Below are positions 23,064 through 34,252 of a stretch of DNA of 64,000 nt, one piece after another. The translations under genes were made by a program, and so were the position numbers. Numbering within the stretch: the first letter of the stretch is position 1; each line of letters begins with the position of its first letter. The notes under the pieces were generated by a model. The model was not told where the DNA came from, made no database searches, and saw nothing but the letters and a program-made list of their open reading frames with translations. Source of the stretch: Argentina anserina (lineage: Eukaryota; Streptophyta; Magnoliopsida; Rosales; Rosaceae); the NCBI RefSeq assembly GCF_933775445.1, contig NC_065878.1:7462001-7526000 (forward strand), given 5' to 3'.

Positions 23064-24113
23064 CTAATCAAAGTCGGGAGTATCCATGGTAGTGGCCAGA
23101 GGCCTAGCCTTAGAAGCAAAGGGCTCGGGCTTCATGGAGATATGGTGAGTCTCGATCTCAGAGTCCTCATCCACATTATTCGATTCGGGTTGTAGAAACT
23201 TCTTATAGGCAGAGTAAGCCTTTATCATCTCTTTGCTAGTGAGACAATCGCGATTAAAGTGCTTGAAGGAGTCACATTTGAAGCATGGAGACTTGCCATT
23301 ATCGGAAGTGGAGGCATGAGGAGGCGCACGGCCTCCTTGAGATTTAGGACGGGGACGGCCTCCGCCGGAGGGTGCGGCGCCGCCACCATCACGGGTCCAA
23401 GTATTGGACCTAGGCTGAGATCGGCCTTGTTGCCTCCCACCACGAGAGTTGTTATTTTGGTGCTGGTATGAAGCGTTCCTTGATTGATTCTTTCGCTTAG
23501 GAGCTTTCCCATAGTTAGACTGTGGCGTAGAAATCGTTTTAGTGCCAACAGGTCTGTTGTTTTTTAGGAGGATCTCAGAATGTCTCTCCTTCTTAGCTAA
23601 GAGCGCCATTAAGTCAGCGAAAGACCGGATCTTCCCTTTCTCTACATGAGTGCGGTACGTATGAGCTTGAACCTCATAGTTGATTGAAAACGTGTCCAAT
23701 GTCTTATTGAGAAGATCTATGTCGGTCTTGATGACACCAACGGTGCCAAGATCGGATTGCAAGCATAGCATATCCTGATTGAAATCATCCACTCTCTTAT
23801 AGTCCAATAGACGGATGTTATCCCATCTAACGGTCAATTCATGAAGAAGCTTATCATGAACGTTTTTATACCGCAAGCGTAGTTTGTCCCATAATTCTTT
23901 AGTATATTTTACGTTCAAGTATTGCCTCTTGTGAAGTCTCATGAAGATGAGAGTCTGAGTCTTAGCCATGGGTGGGAAATCAGCATGAGGGTCGGCAAAC
24001 ATGCCTTCGATCCCTCGGCTCTCGAAAGCGAGCTCCATGTCGGAAACCCAGCAGTGGTATTCCTTTCCTTCTAGATCAAGAAGGCCAAATTCCGGTCGAG
24101 ATGGCGATGACAT
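23064..24113 (-). CDS. copia Gag polyprotein
   Basis: A 349-residue nucleocapsid precursor that would package element RNA in cytoplasmic particles. The N-terminal half is a UBN2-type gag domain (LWDKLRLRYKNV, RVDDFNQDM, LNKTLDTFS). Residues about 195-270 are basic and Arg/Gly/Asn rich. A CCHC knuckle (CFKCDSFKHFNRDC) lies at about 276-289. The frame is open from ATG to TAG with no defects. Its ATG directly follows TTTTTGTAG on the minus strand, a possible 3' splice site, and the pol ATG at 22160-22162 is preceded by a similar sequence. Confidence 0.88.
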   Translation of the reverse strand: MSSPSRPEFGLLDLEGKEYHCWVSDMELAFESRGIEGMFADPHADFPPMAKTQTLIFMRLHKRQYLNVKYTKELWDKLRLRYKNVHDKLLHELTVRWDNIRLLDYKRVDDFNQDMLCLQSDLGTVGVIKTDIDLLNKTLDTFSINYEVQAHTYRTHVEKGKIRSFADLMALLAKKERHSEILLKNNRPVGTKTISTPQSNYGKAPKRKNQSRNASYQHQNNNSRGGRQQGRSQPRSNTWTRDGGGAAPSGGGRPRPKSQGGRAPPHASTSDNGKSPCFKCDSFKHFNRDCLTSKEMIKAYSAYKKFLQPESNNVDEDSEIETHHISMKPEPFASKARPLATTMDTPDFD

Positions 24114-24883
24114 CTACAAAAACGAATACGGAATCGATTAGATTTAAGTAATATTAGAAGGAGTGACGTAGATGGTCAAAAGAAAAATCGATGCAAACCG
24201 CGATACTCATGATCACACTCAAAACAGCGGTGCACTCAGGCGACCACACGAAAATCGATTAACTTCCCTTTCAAAACAATCGTGACTCCCCCAAGACCGT
24301 CACACAGAAAACATCGACCAAGAGGGGAAACCCATCCCTCTATAGTCTCATCAGCGTTATAAGAAAGGCCGGAATTAAGACAAGAAGAAGGCTAATAGCG
24401 CCCGATATAATATATCTATACGTTCAAAAGCAGGAACGTTTATGAAAAATTTTCCTTTGAAGGTTTGTAGTATACAGGAGTAGCTTCTCTTGAGCGAAGT
24501 CCTTGCTTGTGAGTTTTACGTTTCTTGCGTGAATATGCAGGAGGAGCAATTTTCAATGTTTTGAAGCGGGGACTTGCGGGGCAAAAAGATGTTTTTGCGG
24601 AGGAGACCCTGCGGGGCTGCGGGGGCTGTTTGCAGGAGCTACAGGGCTGGCTGCAGGGGCTGTGGGGAGGGCTGCGTGCAGGGCTGTGTGCGGGGCTGCA
24701 GGGGTTGCGGGGAGAGCTGCGGGGGTGCGTGCAGGGGTGTTGCAGGGGCAGCGATGTGGCGGCTGCAGCAGCGGCGAGGAGATGCCGGAGGCCGGAGACA
24801 ACGGTGGCCGGCGGAGGAGAAGAGAAAAAAAAATTCTAGGGCTCTAAAAGTTCAGGGTTTTTAGGGCAAAGTGCGTGATAACG
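24114..24883 (-). other. 5' leader of the second copia element
   Basis: Contains a GC-rich tract at 24594-24760 built from imperfect GGGGCTGC/CAGGGGCTG words (minus: CCTGCAGCCCC). Elsewhere it is ordinary AT-rich sequence. Open frames in the GC tract are by-products of composition. Confidence 0.6.
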
Positions 24884-25068
24884 TGATGCAAGATGAAATA
24901 ATTGTGTATTATTGAATGATATGGGCGCCTATATATAAGCATTTACAAAACCACAATCCCGTAGGATTCGGAGTCCTAATCTATTACGTAGATGCTAATC
25001 TATCTCCTAACATGAAACCTATTAGGCTAAGACACACACAAGAATATAATAGTAATTCTCCCGGAACA
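24884..25068 (-). repeat. 5' LTR of the second copia element (185 bp)
   Basis: Starts TGATGCAAGATG and ends GGAACA, with TG and CA termini. The expected tRNA-complementary site follows at about 24865-24883 on the minus strand (GTTATCACGCA-like), only loosely like the usual iMet site. Confidence 0.85.
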
Positions 25069-25368
25069 GTACATAAATTGTAAAAATATTTTTCTGCAAT
25101 CCACACATTTCATGATAAATGGTTTTAAACTTCTTTTACGATATTGTGTATATATACAAGTAAACGAATTAGTCGCTTGGATTAGATTCCTAAATATAAA
25201 GTCATCGTAATCAATTTGATTAACAGAACTTAATATCATTGCTTGATAGTTACTTATCATACAAGGTTAATTTGATTGGATTGAACTAATTGTTGGATAA
25301 GGTGTCCTCACCAACTAAAGCGGTTTTTTTGTCCTAATCCCTTGTGAAAACTACAATGCAACCACTAG

Positions 25369-27492
25369 ACGAAACAGATTTCGGAAAATTTAAGATTGAA
25401 AAACATTACATTTTAGTGGCTTAAGAGTCGACTTTTATTTCGTCGCTCATCTCTGAAAACTTCTTTCATGAAAGTTGTAGAGCTCATTGATACGATTTCG
25501 TGGACATGCGACATATCTTAATCGGATGACGTATGTGGAAGTTATTATCAATAAAAGTTGATTTCTGAATTTGGAAATGTATAAAAGTAAATTTTTGGGG
25601 AAAACCTAATTTCCCAAAACGGAAATCTTTTCCCACAGCCCTCTCTCCCTTCCCCGACCCCCAGACCACCGCACACTCGACTGCTTTAACCCTTAGCCGT
25701 GACGCACCCCCATCACCGCCGAGAAGCCACGCTGATGATCGACGATTTCTGCAAATTTCATCGCCGATTCAAGCTTTGCCACTGGTGAGTTTCGAGCCAT
25801 AGATTCTTGATTTCGATCTCTTAGCTGGGTTTAGCACTAATTTGGAGCTCAAAATCAGAGGTTTTAACGATGGAGACAAGCTTGGAGCTGCCGAAACTTT
25901 TTGGCGATTTTCCGACAAATTTCCAGCGATCTGGGTTGCAACGCATGTACGATTGTGTCTCCGTCCATGTGATCTACATTTTTGTTGTTGGATGTGTGTG
26001 GATTTGAGGAAGTTTGGACGGAGGAGTTGGTGGTGCGCGTGCCGCTACCTAGGGCGGCGCGTGGGGGAAGTGGGGCAACTGAGAGACGGCGTTAGGCCGT
26101 GGGAGGAAGCAGCTAAGAAGAGGGGTGAAATTGGTGGCCGCGAGCAAGCTCACGCACGGTCATTTGGGTGGCGCGTGAGCACCACGCGCGGCTACTGGAG
26201 GGTGGCGCGTGAGGCCCACGCGCTGTCATCTGTGGCGGAACGTGAACAATAAGTTCGTGAACAATAATTTCATGAACATTAATTTTGTGAACAGTTGTTC
26301 AGCTGTTATGAATAGCCACCTGTGATTTTACGTCTCGTTTTTTAAGCACGTTGTTATGATACTAGGTGACCGATGAAATGAGTGAGGGAATTACCCTCGG
26401 TGTCTTGAAGTTGCACGCAAGAAATAAAGTGAGTAAATCTCATTATGACAAGTCTACCCTTGGCGGTGACTCATATTTACGATATCTTAAAAAGATTGAA
26501 CTGTGACATCTATATAATATAGTGGGTTGTGTATATGTACAAAAATGGTAAATATGATACATATATATGGGTTGCTATATTATATAATGTTACGGTTTTT
26601 ATTTTAATTGGGGTTATATTGTGGTGACTATTTATTTTGTTGTGCAAGAGTCGCTTAGTTGTAGTACAATAAACCTGTGTTGATTGTTATATTGTACGTG
26701 GTTTTAACATTGAGTCTTGTTAAAACGTTTTCTGGTCTTCGGACGTTGTTGGTAGTAATCAGAACTAAGCCTTGGCCGGGTGTCGGTTATGATTCAGTTA
26801 GAGCTCTAGTTTGGCTGCCGGTGTACTGCATGAGGGGTAACAGATGGGTTGTCTGGGTCTCATGAGTACCCATGTTTTGAGTGATATTGGGTAACAGATG
26901 GGTTGTCCAGTGTTTGTCGGCTTAGTGTATGAGGAGTAACAGATGAGTACCTGGGTCTCATGAGTACCAGTGTTTTTTAAATGATATTGAGTAAACATAT
27001 GGGTTGCCAAATGTCTCCTGAGTACACATATTTTTAAATAATATTGGACATCCAGATAGGCCGTCTAGTGTCTCATGACTACGCTTATTTTTAAATGTTA
27101 GCTTTTATTTTCCTTTGTATGCGATGTATGGTATACTGTTGGTTTACTTATACGAGCTGAAAAACTTACCAGGTTTGTGTTTACAATCCCAGTGCATCAA
27201 GTCGATGGTGTAAGAGATAGTTGTGCAGGTGAGGATTAGCAGATTCTGAGGGCTTACACTGAAGATTTCCTTCTTCTGTTTGTGGTGAGGATTTAATGAA
27301 TTTTACATTTCCATTTGTTTTAATACTGAGGTATAAACTGATTATGTATGATTCAAGTTGACTGAGTCGTACTGTGAACTCAGTTTGAATATACTGTTGC
27401 TGCAAGATAATTTCATTATATTTGAGATTGTTTTAAAGTTATCATGACTTCGAATTCAAATTTTTGTCATTCGAAATTTCGGGGTTGTGACA
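25369..27492 (+). mobile_element. solo LTR, gypsy-like family, copy A (2.1 kb)
   Basis: Flanked by ACTAG at 25364-25368 and 27493-27497. Its right end (ATTTCGGGGTTGTGACA) is the inverse of copy B's left end. Shared landmarks in inverse order relative to B are a GAGCTC.TTGATACGA block near 25482, a GC-rich block with GCGCGTG words (25995-26250), repeats about TGGGTTGTC and CATGAGTAC (26830-27060), and TTTGTGTTTACAATCCC near 27175. The first bases read ACGAAAC where TGT would be expected. No internal retrotransposon genes are attached. Confidence 0.72.
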
Positions 27493-27497
27493 ACTAG

Positions 27498-28356
27498 TGC
27501 ATTAGTTTGAACCTCATGTGACTATATTTGACTAACTTATGTTTATAGCTATAGCTAGCAAGCATGAAATAGCGTAGATTGCTTCTTTTAGATATCGATA
27601 ACTTTATGTTTATAGGTACCAACAAATTAAACCAAACGCATAATCTTCCTAATTGTCTGGCCGATCTATATGCAACTGATCATAACTTATTCCTATAAGA
27701 CCAAAATAATACATCATAAGGTGAGATAAAACCGAGAACAAGTCAGTGTGATGTCTAATCTGAGAGGTATGGCAACCGATCTAAAGAATAAAGCCGCATA
27801 TCTCAGGAAATTCTTGAAAGAGCTTCGCAGTGGCAAAGTTGATACAATGTAATTAACCTCGGTGGAGATCAATACTACTAACTTCATGAGAAAAAGTTGG
27901 TTGAAACTATGGAAGAATGTTGGAAGCTTGTCGCATATTTCGTTGCTGCAAAATCTAGAAAGTTTATTGGGCTTTGAAAGAGGAAAGTGGGAAAAAAGTT
28001 GAGAAAGACTCTTTTGAACTTGTAGATATTGAAATGGGATGGTTGTGGTTCTATTTTTTTACATATAGATCGGTAGTATCTAGGTTTGAACCAGTAAAAG
28101 TGAGATAGATGATAAGGTATTTGGCATGAGTTTTTAAATTATAGATGCATTATTGAACATATATTAGAGTTTAGAGTTACGGATTCATGGATGCATCATT
28201 GTTTTGTTCTAATTCTACTGTGGGTTTTGTTAAGATTGAACTGATTTATGCAATGTATGTATACTTGAACTTATCTTACTTCATTTGCCTCGTTATTTTT
28301 TGATAATGGATTTAAGTATTTTCTAAAAAAAAAATTCATAAGGTGAGATGACATCT
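27498..28356. other. spacer
   Basis: AT-rich; a short frame near 27750-27860 (SNLRGMATDLKNKAAYLRKF) looks protein-like but I cannot assign it. Confidence 0.4.
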
Positions 28357-29454
28357 CTACACTTTCTCAAGCTCGGTGTTGTGTTTTTCCGATCGGTATT
28401 TCAGCTCTTTTTTCCACCCTTGGATTAAGCTTTCATTCTTCTTGATAATTCCATTTTTACCTTCAACTCCTCTTCCATCACAGCAATCTGCTGAAGAAAT
28501 GAAAATCACCAAGATTAAGCAGGAAAGGCAAAGTTGACATACTGTAACACTTGGTTATAGTTTTACCTTCTTGAGTTTTTCAGCATTTGTGGGCAGACCT
28601 GAAGTTGCAAACCGATAAAATAGTGCTGAAGATTTTCGGCCCCTTCCATAAAATCTCTCGCATATCTTTCGACATCAAGTTTCTTGACATCAACTAAAAT
28701 AGCGACAAAATAATATCATTATACATTAAACTCTTTTGGTAAACATGCAACTAGGGAGTATACACTTTTTAACTTGATTCATTGCTTAAGAGTGACTGAG
28801 AATCAGTATTAGATAATTATTGATGATCAAATTCTCTCTAGGATGACGACTCTGTACACAAACATTACCATCAACCAAAATCTCAAACAACAAACAGTGG
28901 TTAATTATCAGTAAGTCTATGAATTTTGGGGTGATACTTTTTTGTATACAACATTGAAATCACAAACAAAATTGAAAATTCTATCTAGAGGGGAACCTCA
29001 AAAACTTTGAACTTCAAACTAAATCAATGTGTAAAAGCCATAACATATCCTTATTCACCCTTTTAATCACAAATTATTCCCAATTGTTTTCCCAACTTTC
29101 AAATTGTTATACAGGCCCATTACGATGATCACTGGCTCAAACAAAGTAGTTAACAATTACCGTTTGTAATAGAGATTAAGCCACTAACTAAGTAACATAT
29201 TAGGCTATATAATCCATCTTTTAAAGTCACAGAAACATAAAACAAGCTTCCATCAAATGACATGTAGAAAGATAATAGTACCAACTCTGTTGAGATGGTT
29301 GCGGTGAACAGTCTCTCATTGGGAACTCTCTGATGGCAGGAAAGCATGGAAGCAAAGCATTCTCTAATGCCATCACAAATGAAACCATGTCATCAGTTGA
29401 AGATTGTATTTGTACTCCTGCATCATTTCGGTGCTGCTGTTCTCTTTCAACCAT
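28357..29454 (-). pseudogene. Mediator subunit 28 (MED28)-like gene with two frameshifts
   Basis: MED28 is a head-module-associated subunit of the Mediator complex that bridges transcription factors and RNA polymerase II. Exon 1 is 29286-29454 (start MVEREQQHRNDAG; MALENALLPCFPAIREFP). Exon 2 is 28567-28693 (IDVKKLDVERYARDFMEG, then out of frame TSGLPTNAEKLKK). Exon 3 is 28357-28490 (QIAVMEEELKVKM, then out of frame LIQGWKKELKYRSEKHNTEL, ending in TAG). Introns are GT/AG and phases agree except for one missing base in exon 2 and one in exon 3. Intron retention shows a DNA-level duplicate, not a retrocopy. A working gene would need both indels to be sequencing errors. Confidence 0.78.
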
Positions 29455-29655
29455 CGCCTAAAATTACCAATTGCTGCAAAAATTTTAACGCATACAAAGA
29501 GTCAAATTGAAGTATGGTACAATTGTGCAATGACATGTGGTAACAAGAAACCCAATCAAAGAAAATAAATTTTCAACAAGTACATATGATCTAGGGAAGT
29601 TTATTTTCAAAAAGTACAAGCATGAATATTAAATCTAGATTTAAAAGAATAAAAC

Positions 29656-32167
29656 TGTAACGACCCCAAAAATTCCGAGCATAAAAACTCAAAATTTCAA
29701 AGTCGTGAAACACCAAAACAATCTCAACGAATCGAAATCATTTAAATGCCACAGCGGATCATTACTGAGTTCACAATACAACTCAGACAAACCAATTATT
29801 ACAAACCAAATTTATAATGCAACATTATATAAAAATGAAAATGTAATAATCCTCACAATCTCTCACAAAACTCACAAATAAATCCTCACAAGTTCTCACA
29901 CAAATCCACAATAAAAACCTCACCACAAGCAGGATAATGAACGACTTCGAGTCTTCAGAGTTGTCCTTCGATTTCTACTAATCAACACCTGCGGAATTAT
30001 CCCCTACACCATTGTATTGGTGCACCGGGATTGTAAACACAAACCCGGTAAGCTTTACAGCTCGTATGAGTAAAATAAAAATATAACTCGCATATCAATA
30101 TATACGAAAATCCACAAATCAACAACTATAAATGTACTCATGAGTAAATGGACGGCCCATCTGGTTGTCCCGAAAATATGAAAATGAAAGTACTCATGAG
30201 AAATTGGGCACCCCTCTGTTTACCCAAATGCATTTATAATACGGGTACTAATGAACGCTGGTACACATTTGTTACCCCTCACATAGTACACCGCCGATAT
30301 TGGGCAACCCTCTGCTACCCACCATTCAAAAATATGAGTACTCATGAGCCGATAACCCATCTGTTACCTCACATGCAGTACTCCGGCAGACAGACTAGAG
30401 CTCTAACTGTATCGTAACTTTCGCCCGGCCAAAGGCTAGGTTCCGACATGCCAAACACGTCCGAAGACATAAACACGTCCGAAGACAAAAACTCGTCCGA
30501 AGACAAAACGTTTTAACAAACTCCATGTTAAAACCACATACAATAATCATCACCTCATATTGTACAAATCGAATCACATGCTCGATATATAAATCTCGTC
30601 ATCAAAATGACATAATCACCATAAAATCATAACAGTATATTATATAGCAAACTATATATATATATGTACATATTTACCATTTATACAATATATATATATT
30701 CCACTATATCATATACATGTCATATTCCATTCTTAAAAATTCTGTAAAATCTTGAATCTCCGCAAGGGTAGATTCGTAAATATGTGAGATTTTACTCACC
30801 TTATCAATTCGAGCGTAATTTCACAATTTCCGAAGGTAATTCCTTTCCTTGATTTATCGATCACCTTGAAAAGATAAGAAAAGAATTTAGAATCGTTTCG
30901 TAAACCTTTAAATGGCAAAACAGTAATAATATGTTACTGTTCAACAATTTCTGGTTTTACGAATCAATTACGTATTCATGTACGTGTACATACTGTTTAC
31001 GTATTTCTATACGTACGAATACTATTCAAATGTAAATACTATCTCAGTAAATAATAATTACTGAATTACCCTTCCGAAATTATTTTTTACATTTACTGAA
31101 AATAATTTATATTTACATTTACCGCACGTAAAATAAATTTACATTTACTGTACGTAAATCACCTTTTTACATTCACCTTCGTAAAAATAAATTTTTACAA
31201 TTACTGTTTTCGAAACATTGTTCACGCGCCACCTCCGGCAGACCGCGCGTGGCGCTAACGCGCCACTCACTGTGGCATCGCGTGGGCCCCACCTGCCGAG
31301 CCTAAACCCGGCGCGTAGCACGCCACCGCCGCCCCCAAAACCTTCCTTTCCTCCCCTCTTCCTTCCCACGGCCTCACGCCGCCCTAGACCCCTCCACGCC
31401 CTCACACGCGCCGCCTATGGCGGCGGTACCCTCCCCACCATCTCCAACCTCCGATTTCCACCAAAACACCACAAATCAACTCAAGAATTCAACAACATCA
31501 TCACAACAACCAACCTAGGCTATCCTCACCTCGATTCGAGCTTGAAAAGCACCGGAGACGAGCTTTGATGCGGTGGAGGAAAATGCAGAAACTTGGCGAC
31601 GTTTGAGCGGCTTCTTGGCGGCGAGGCACGACGCGGCGAGCTCCAGAATAGTTGAGGTGGCCCGTGCGGTGGTCTTGAGGCTGGCGGTGTGTGACACGGC
31701 CGGTCGGTGAGGGAGATCGTTGGAAGAGAAATTTTCGGAGGGAGGGAGAGAAAACTCGGGGTGAGAGAGAATGGAGGCGGAGAGAGAGAGAGAGAGAATA
31801 GGGATTTCTAAATATGGAAACCCTCAACTGAATAATTCCCCTTTTATACTCGTTTCCAAAATCGGAAACTAACTTCCGACGTTAATAACTTTCACATACG
31901 ACGTCCGATTCGAACGCTTGACGTGGCCTCAAACTCGTATCGACGAGCTCTACAACGTCCGTGAAGGAAGTTTTTGCAAACGAGCAACGGAATAAAAGTC
32001 GATATATACGTTGCGGAAACGTAACGTTTTTTCTAAATAAACGTTCCGAAAACGTTTCCGTTCTAGTTTCGTAATGTCGCAAGCAATCCAAATTTCATTT
32101 TAATGAATTTCACAACTTTTAGAAATTAAACAAACCAAACATCGTTCCGAAAAATCGGGTTATTACA
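29656..32167 (-). mobile_element. solo LTR, gypsy-like family, copy B (2.5 kb)
   Basis: Starts TGTAACGACCCC and ends GGGTTATTACA, with AAAAC duplicated at 29651-29655 and 32168-32172. TG/CA termini plus a 5-bp duplication, with no second LTR or internal genes, indicate a solo LTR left by recombination. LTR orientation is inferred as minus from copy C, where the polypurine tract is visible. It contains a run of imperfect units with GTACTCATGAG and CCATCTGTTACCC (30130-30395), a GC-rich block with CGCGCC words (31224-31420) and a GA tract near 31770-31797. Confidence 0.82.
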
Positions 32168-32216
32168 AAAACATTTGTGAACCCATACAAAGAAGAAAGA
32201 ATAAAAAAAAAAGAGA

Positions 32217-33002
32217 TTCTATTCATACCTCCAAAAACGGTATTTAGACCTCGTTACTCAGTAGACCTCAATTTTACTTTTATAGATACCTAAAATATTA
32301 TTTAGACCTCCAAAGTTTTCCTAAAATGCCCATTATCTAATTTTAATATCTAATTTGAATATCAAATCATACTGCTATCTATTAATTTCTTTCATATTCT
32401 TTTTCAAATTCATTTATTATATACAACTTGAAAAATGCATAATAATCACACAAATTATCTTCTCGAATTAATTCGATCACTTTTCCACTCGTTTTCTAAA
32501 TTCATAATAAATTGTTAAACTATATTTTTTATTCATTGATAGTAACATCAACGTATATGAAATATTTTAACTTCTAATTAACGAGTTTTGTTCATCAATG
32601 TATATGAAATATTTTAACATCTAATGAACGAATTTTGTTTTTTGGCTCAAATCGAAGTTTATGAGAAATTCTAGATAGTTATATAGTTTATCTATTAAAT
32701 AGTCCACATTCAATTTGATGTTTATCAACTACATTAATTTTTTATCTAATTATGTTTGTTAAAATAGAAGGTAATCAAGTAAATCATTTAATGCAATTTG
32801 ATATCTCATTTTGGATTGTCTAGCAATAAATTTAAAGGATAATTATCTACATTTATATTTTAAAGATAAGTAAAGAATTATTTCCCTTATTGTATTTTTA
32901 TTGTTATATGTTTTTTGGTAATTTCATATGCATTGATTAAGTCAAAACTATCTAAGAAAAAGATTGAGGTCCAATTGCCATTTTGAGAGGGATGAATAGA
33001 AG
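32217..33002. mobile_element. candidate MITE (about 790 bp)
   Basis: TTCTATTCATACCTCC at 32217 is mirrored by GAGGGATGAATAGAA ending at 33002, and the similarity continues inward to a shared GACCTC. The interior is AT-rich and non-coding. No convincing target duplication was found, so the class is open. Confidence 0.55.
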
Positions 33003-33390
33003 CTCCCTTAACAAAAAAAGCTATTTAGCCACCCATTCAAACCCAAATGTGTATTATGTTCAATTGGTACAAATGATCGAAACCAATTTTCACATCACCT
33101 TGGATCAAGCTTTGATCAACCTTGATATTGGGGAATAGTCACATATATAGAGTAGATCGATATGCAATGAAGCCTTTGTCTTTTCTCAATATTAATTTCC
33201 CTCTGATTCTTTTTGTTAAAACAACGAGGATTATCTTCCTAGAATAGTAATTAACATCATTTCATATTATTGGAATAAAAAGATGGATTTGATTCCAAAT
33301 CTATGCAATAACAAATAGTAATATGTCACACAGCTCGATCCGATTCTAAATGATGATTTCTTTTTCAAATTAACATAGACCATCAAGTTC

Positions 33391-33398
33391 TTATATAT
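33391..33398 (+). promoter_or_regulatory. probable TATA box of the defensin-like gene
   Basis: TTATATATA about 100 bases before the ATG, at a reasonable distance for a plant core promoter with a short leader. Confidence 0.45.
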
Positions 33399-33498
33399 AC
33401 GAATATATTTCATGTTAAACACTCATTATTCTCATAACTAAAAACTATCGAGAAAAAAATCTTTCTATCATATAAACTATACAGAGTTCATTTTTCCA

Positions 33499-33768
33499 AT
33501 GGAAAGAAATGTTGCAATGCGTTCCACACTAGTGTTTGCTTTTATAATCATGATATTCTTGGCTTCTAACTACCACATTGTCGAGAGTTCGCGTCTTGCT
33601 GGCCTAGCACTCGAACCAAGCCGAAACATAATCTCAATTGTTAATGCCGCGACTTGTGACCCAGCTGCTTGCAAATCAATATGTATCAAAAAACTGAAGG
33701 AGAAATTCGGAAGTTCCCAATGTGTCCCAATTGGTGAAGGAATTAGTTGTGTGTGTTTTCCCAAATAA
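33499..33768 (+). CDS. secreted cysteine-rich, defensin-like (DEFL/LCR) peptide
   Basis: An 89-residue precursor. Residues 10-23 form a hydrophobic signal-peptide core (LVFAFIIMIFLA), with cleavage likely near 30 (VESS). The mature C-terminus has six cysteines at 53, 58, 62, 75, 84 and 86. C58-x3-C62 and C84-x-C86 fit a cysteine-stabilised alpha-beta fold, the scaffold of plant defensin-like and low-molecular-weight cysteine-rich peptides. These act outside the cell in defence or in reproductive signalling. Between signal and cysteine region is a 20-residue spacer, unusual for a classic defensin, and only three bridges are possible instead of four. The gene is single-exon here; many relatives have one intron after the signal peptide. 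ATG choice: the second Met (residue 7) is also possible. Confidence 0.75.
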   Translation: MERNVAMRSTLVFAFIIMIFLASNYHIVESSRLAGLALEPSRNIISIVNAATCDPAACKSICIKKLKEKFGSSQCVPIGEGISCVCFPK

Positions 33769-33817
33769 TTTGTGATAGTAGTTCTTTTTACAATCCTTTT
33801 ATCCTTTTTTATTTTGT

Positions 33818-33823
33818 AATAAA
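33818..33823 (+). terminator. polyadenylation signal of the defensin-like gene
   Basis: AATAAA 50 bases after the stop codon, following a T-rich stretch as usual in plant 3' UTRs. Confidence 0.5.
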
Positions 33824-33869
33824 AGTAAGGCATCAAATAAAATCCCCATAATATCATTTTTGGTGTTAA

Positions 33870-34249
33870 GAGCATCTTCAGCAGACTTTTCATTTTAACT
33901 TTTAAGCTATTTTAGAGAACATGTTTAGTTTTTTACGAAAATTAGTGGTTGCACCACTTTCTATTATAACATTGCTTTAACTTTGAGCTATTTCAATTGA
34001 CAAATCTGTCTAGTGAGATAGCTCAAAGTTAAAACATTGAATTTAAAACATTCTTCATAAAGAATTATATATAATTTATAAATAAATTTAAAATAATTTT
34101 TAAGCATTTAATGAATATTTTGAATTCAAATAAATCTAAAATATAGAGGATTGATGTAGATGTATTTCTAAATTAGCTATTCAAAATGACTTTTAAGCTA
34201 TTTTGGTTGACATTTACTTAAAATATGACTAGCATTACTAAAGATGCTC
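33870..34249. mobile_element. Tourist-like MITE (380 bp)
   Basis: GAGCATCTTCAG at 33870 and the inverted AAAGATGCTC ending at 34249 are flanked by TAA (33867-33869 and 34250-34252). Subterminal TTTTAAGCTATTTT words occur near both ends. Same family style as 17026-17468. It sits just 3' of the defensin-like gene. Confidence 0.72.
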
Positions 34250-34252
34250 TAA

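Larger units (their letters stand above)
17848..25068 (-). mobile_element. Ty1/copia LTR retrotransposon with target duplication, 7.2 kb
   Basis: LTRs at 17848-18030 and 24884-25068 share long identical stretches, and the element is flanked by GTACA at 17843-17847 and 25069-25073. Gag (23064-24113) and pol (18216-22162) are separate and on the minus strand. Integrase precedes RT, which makes it copia. The 5' leader (24114-24883) and the gag-pol spacer (22163-23063) are unusually long. Pol has scattered stops while gag is intact, so the element is fairly young but probably not autonomous. Confidence 0.92.

Noticed and set aside
24525..24864. Gly/Cys/Arg- and Ala/Pro-rich frames on both strands
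   Set aside because: By-product of the GC minisatellite in the copia leader.
31145..31827. Several Pro/Arg-rich frames on both strands
   Set aside because: GC-rich interior of solo LTR copy B; the same region in copy A does not conserve any frame.
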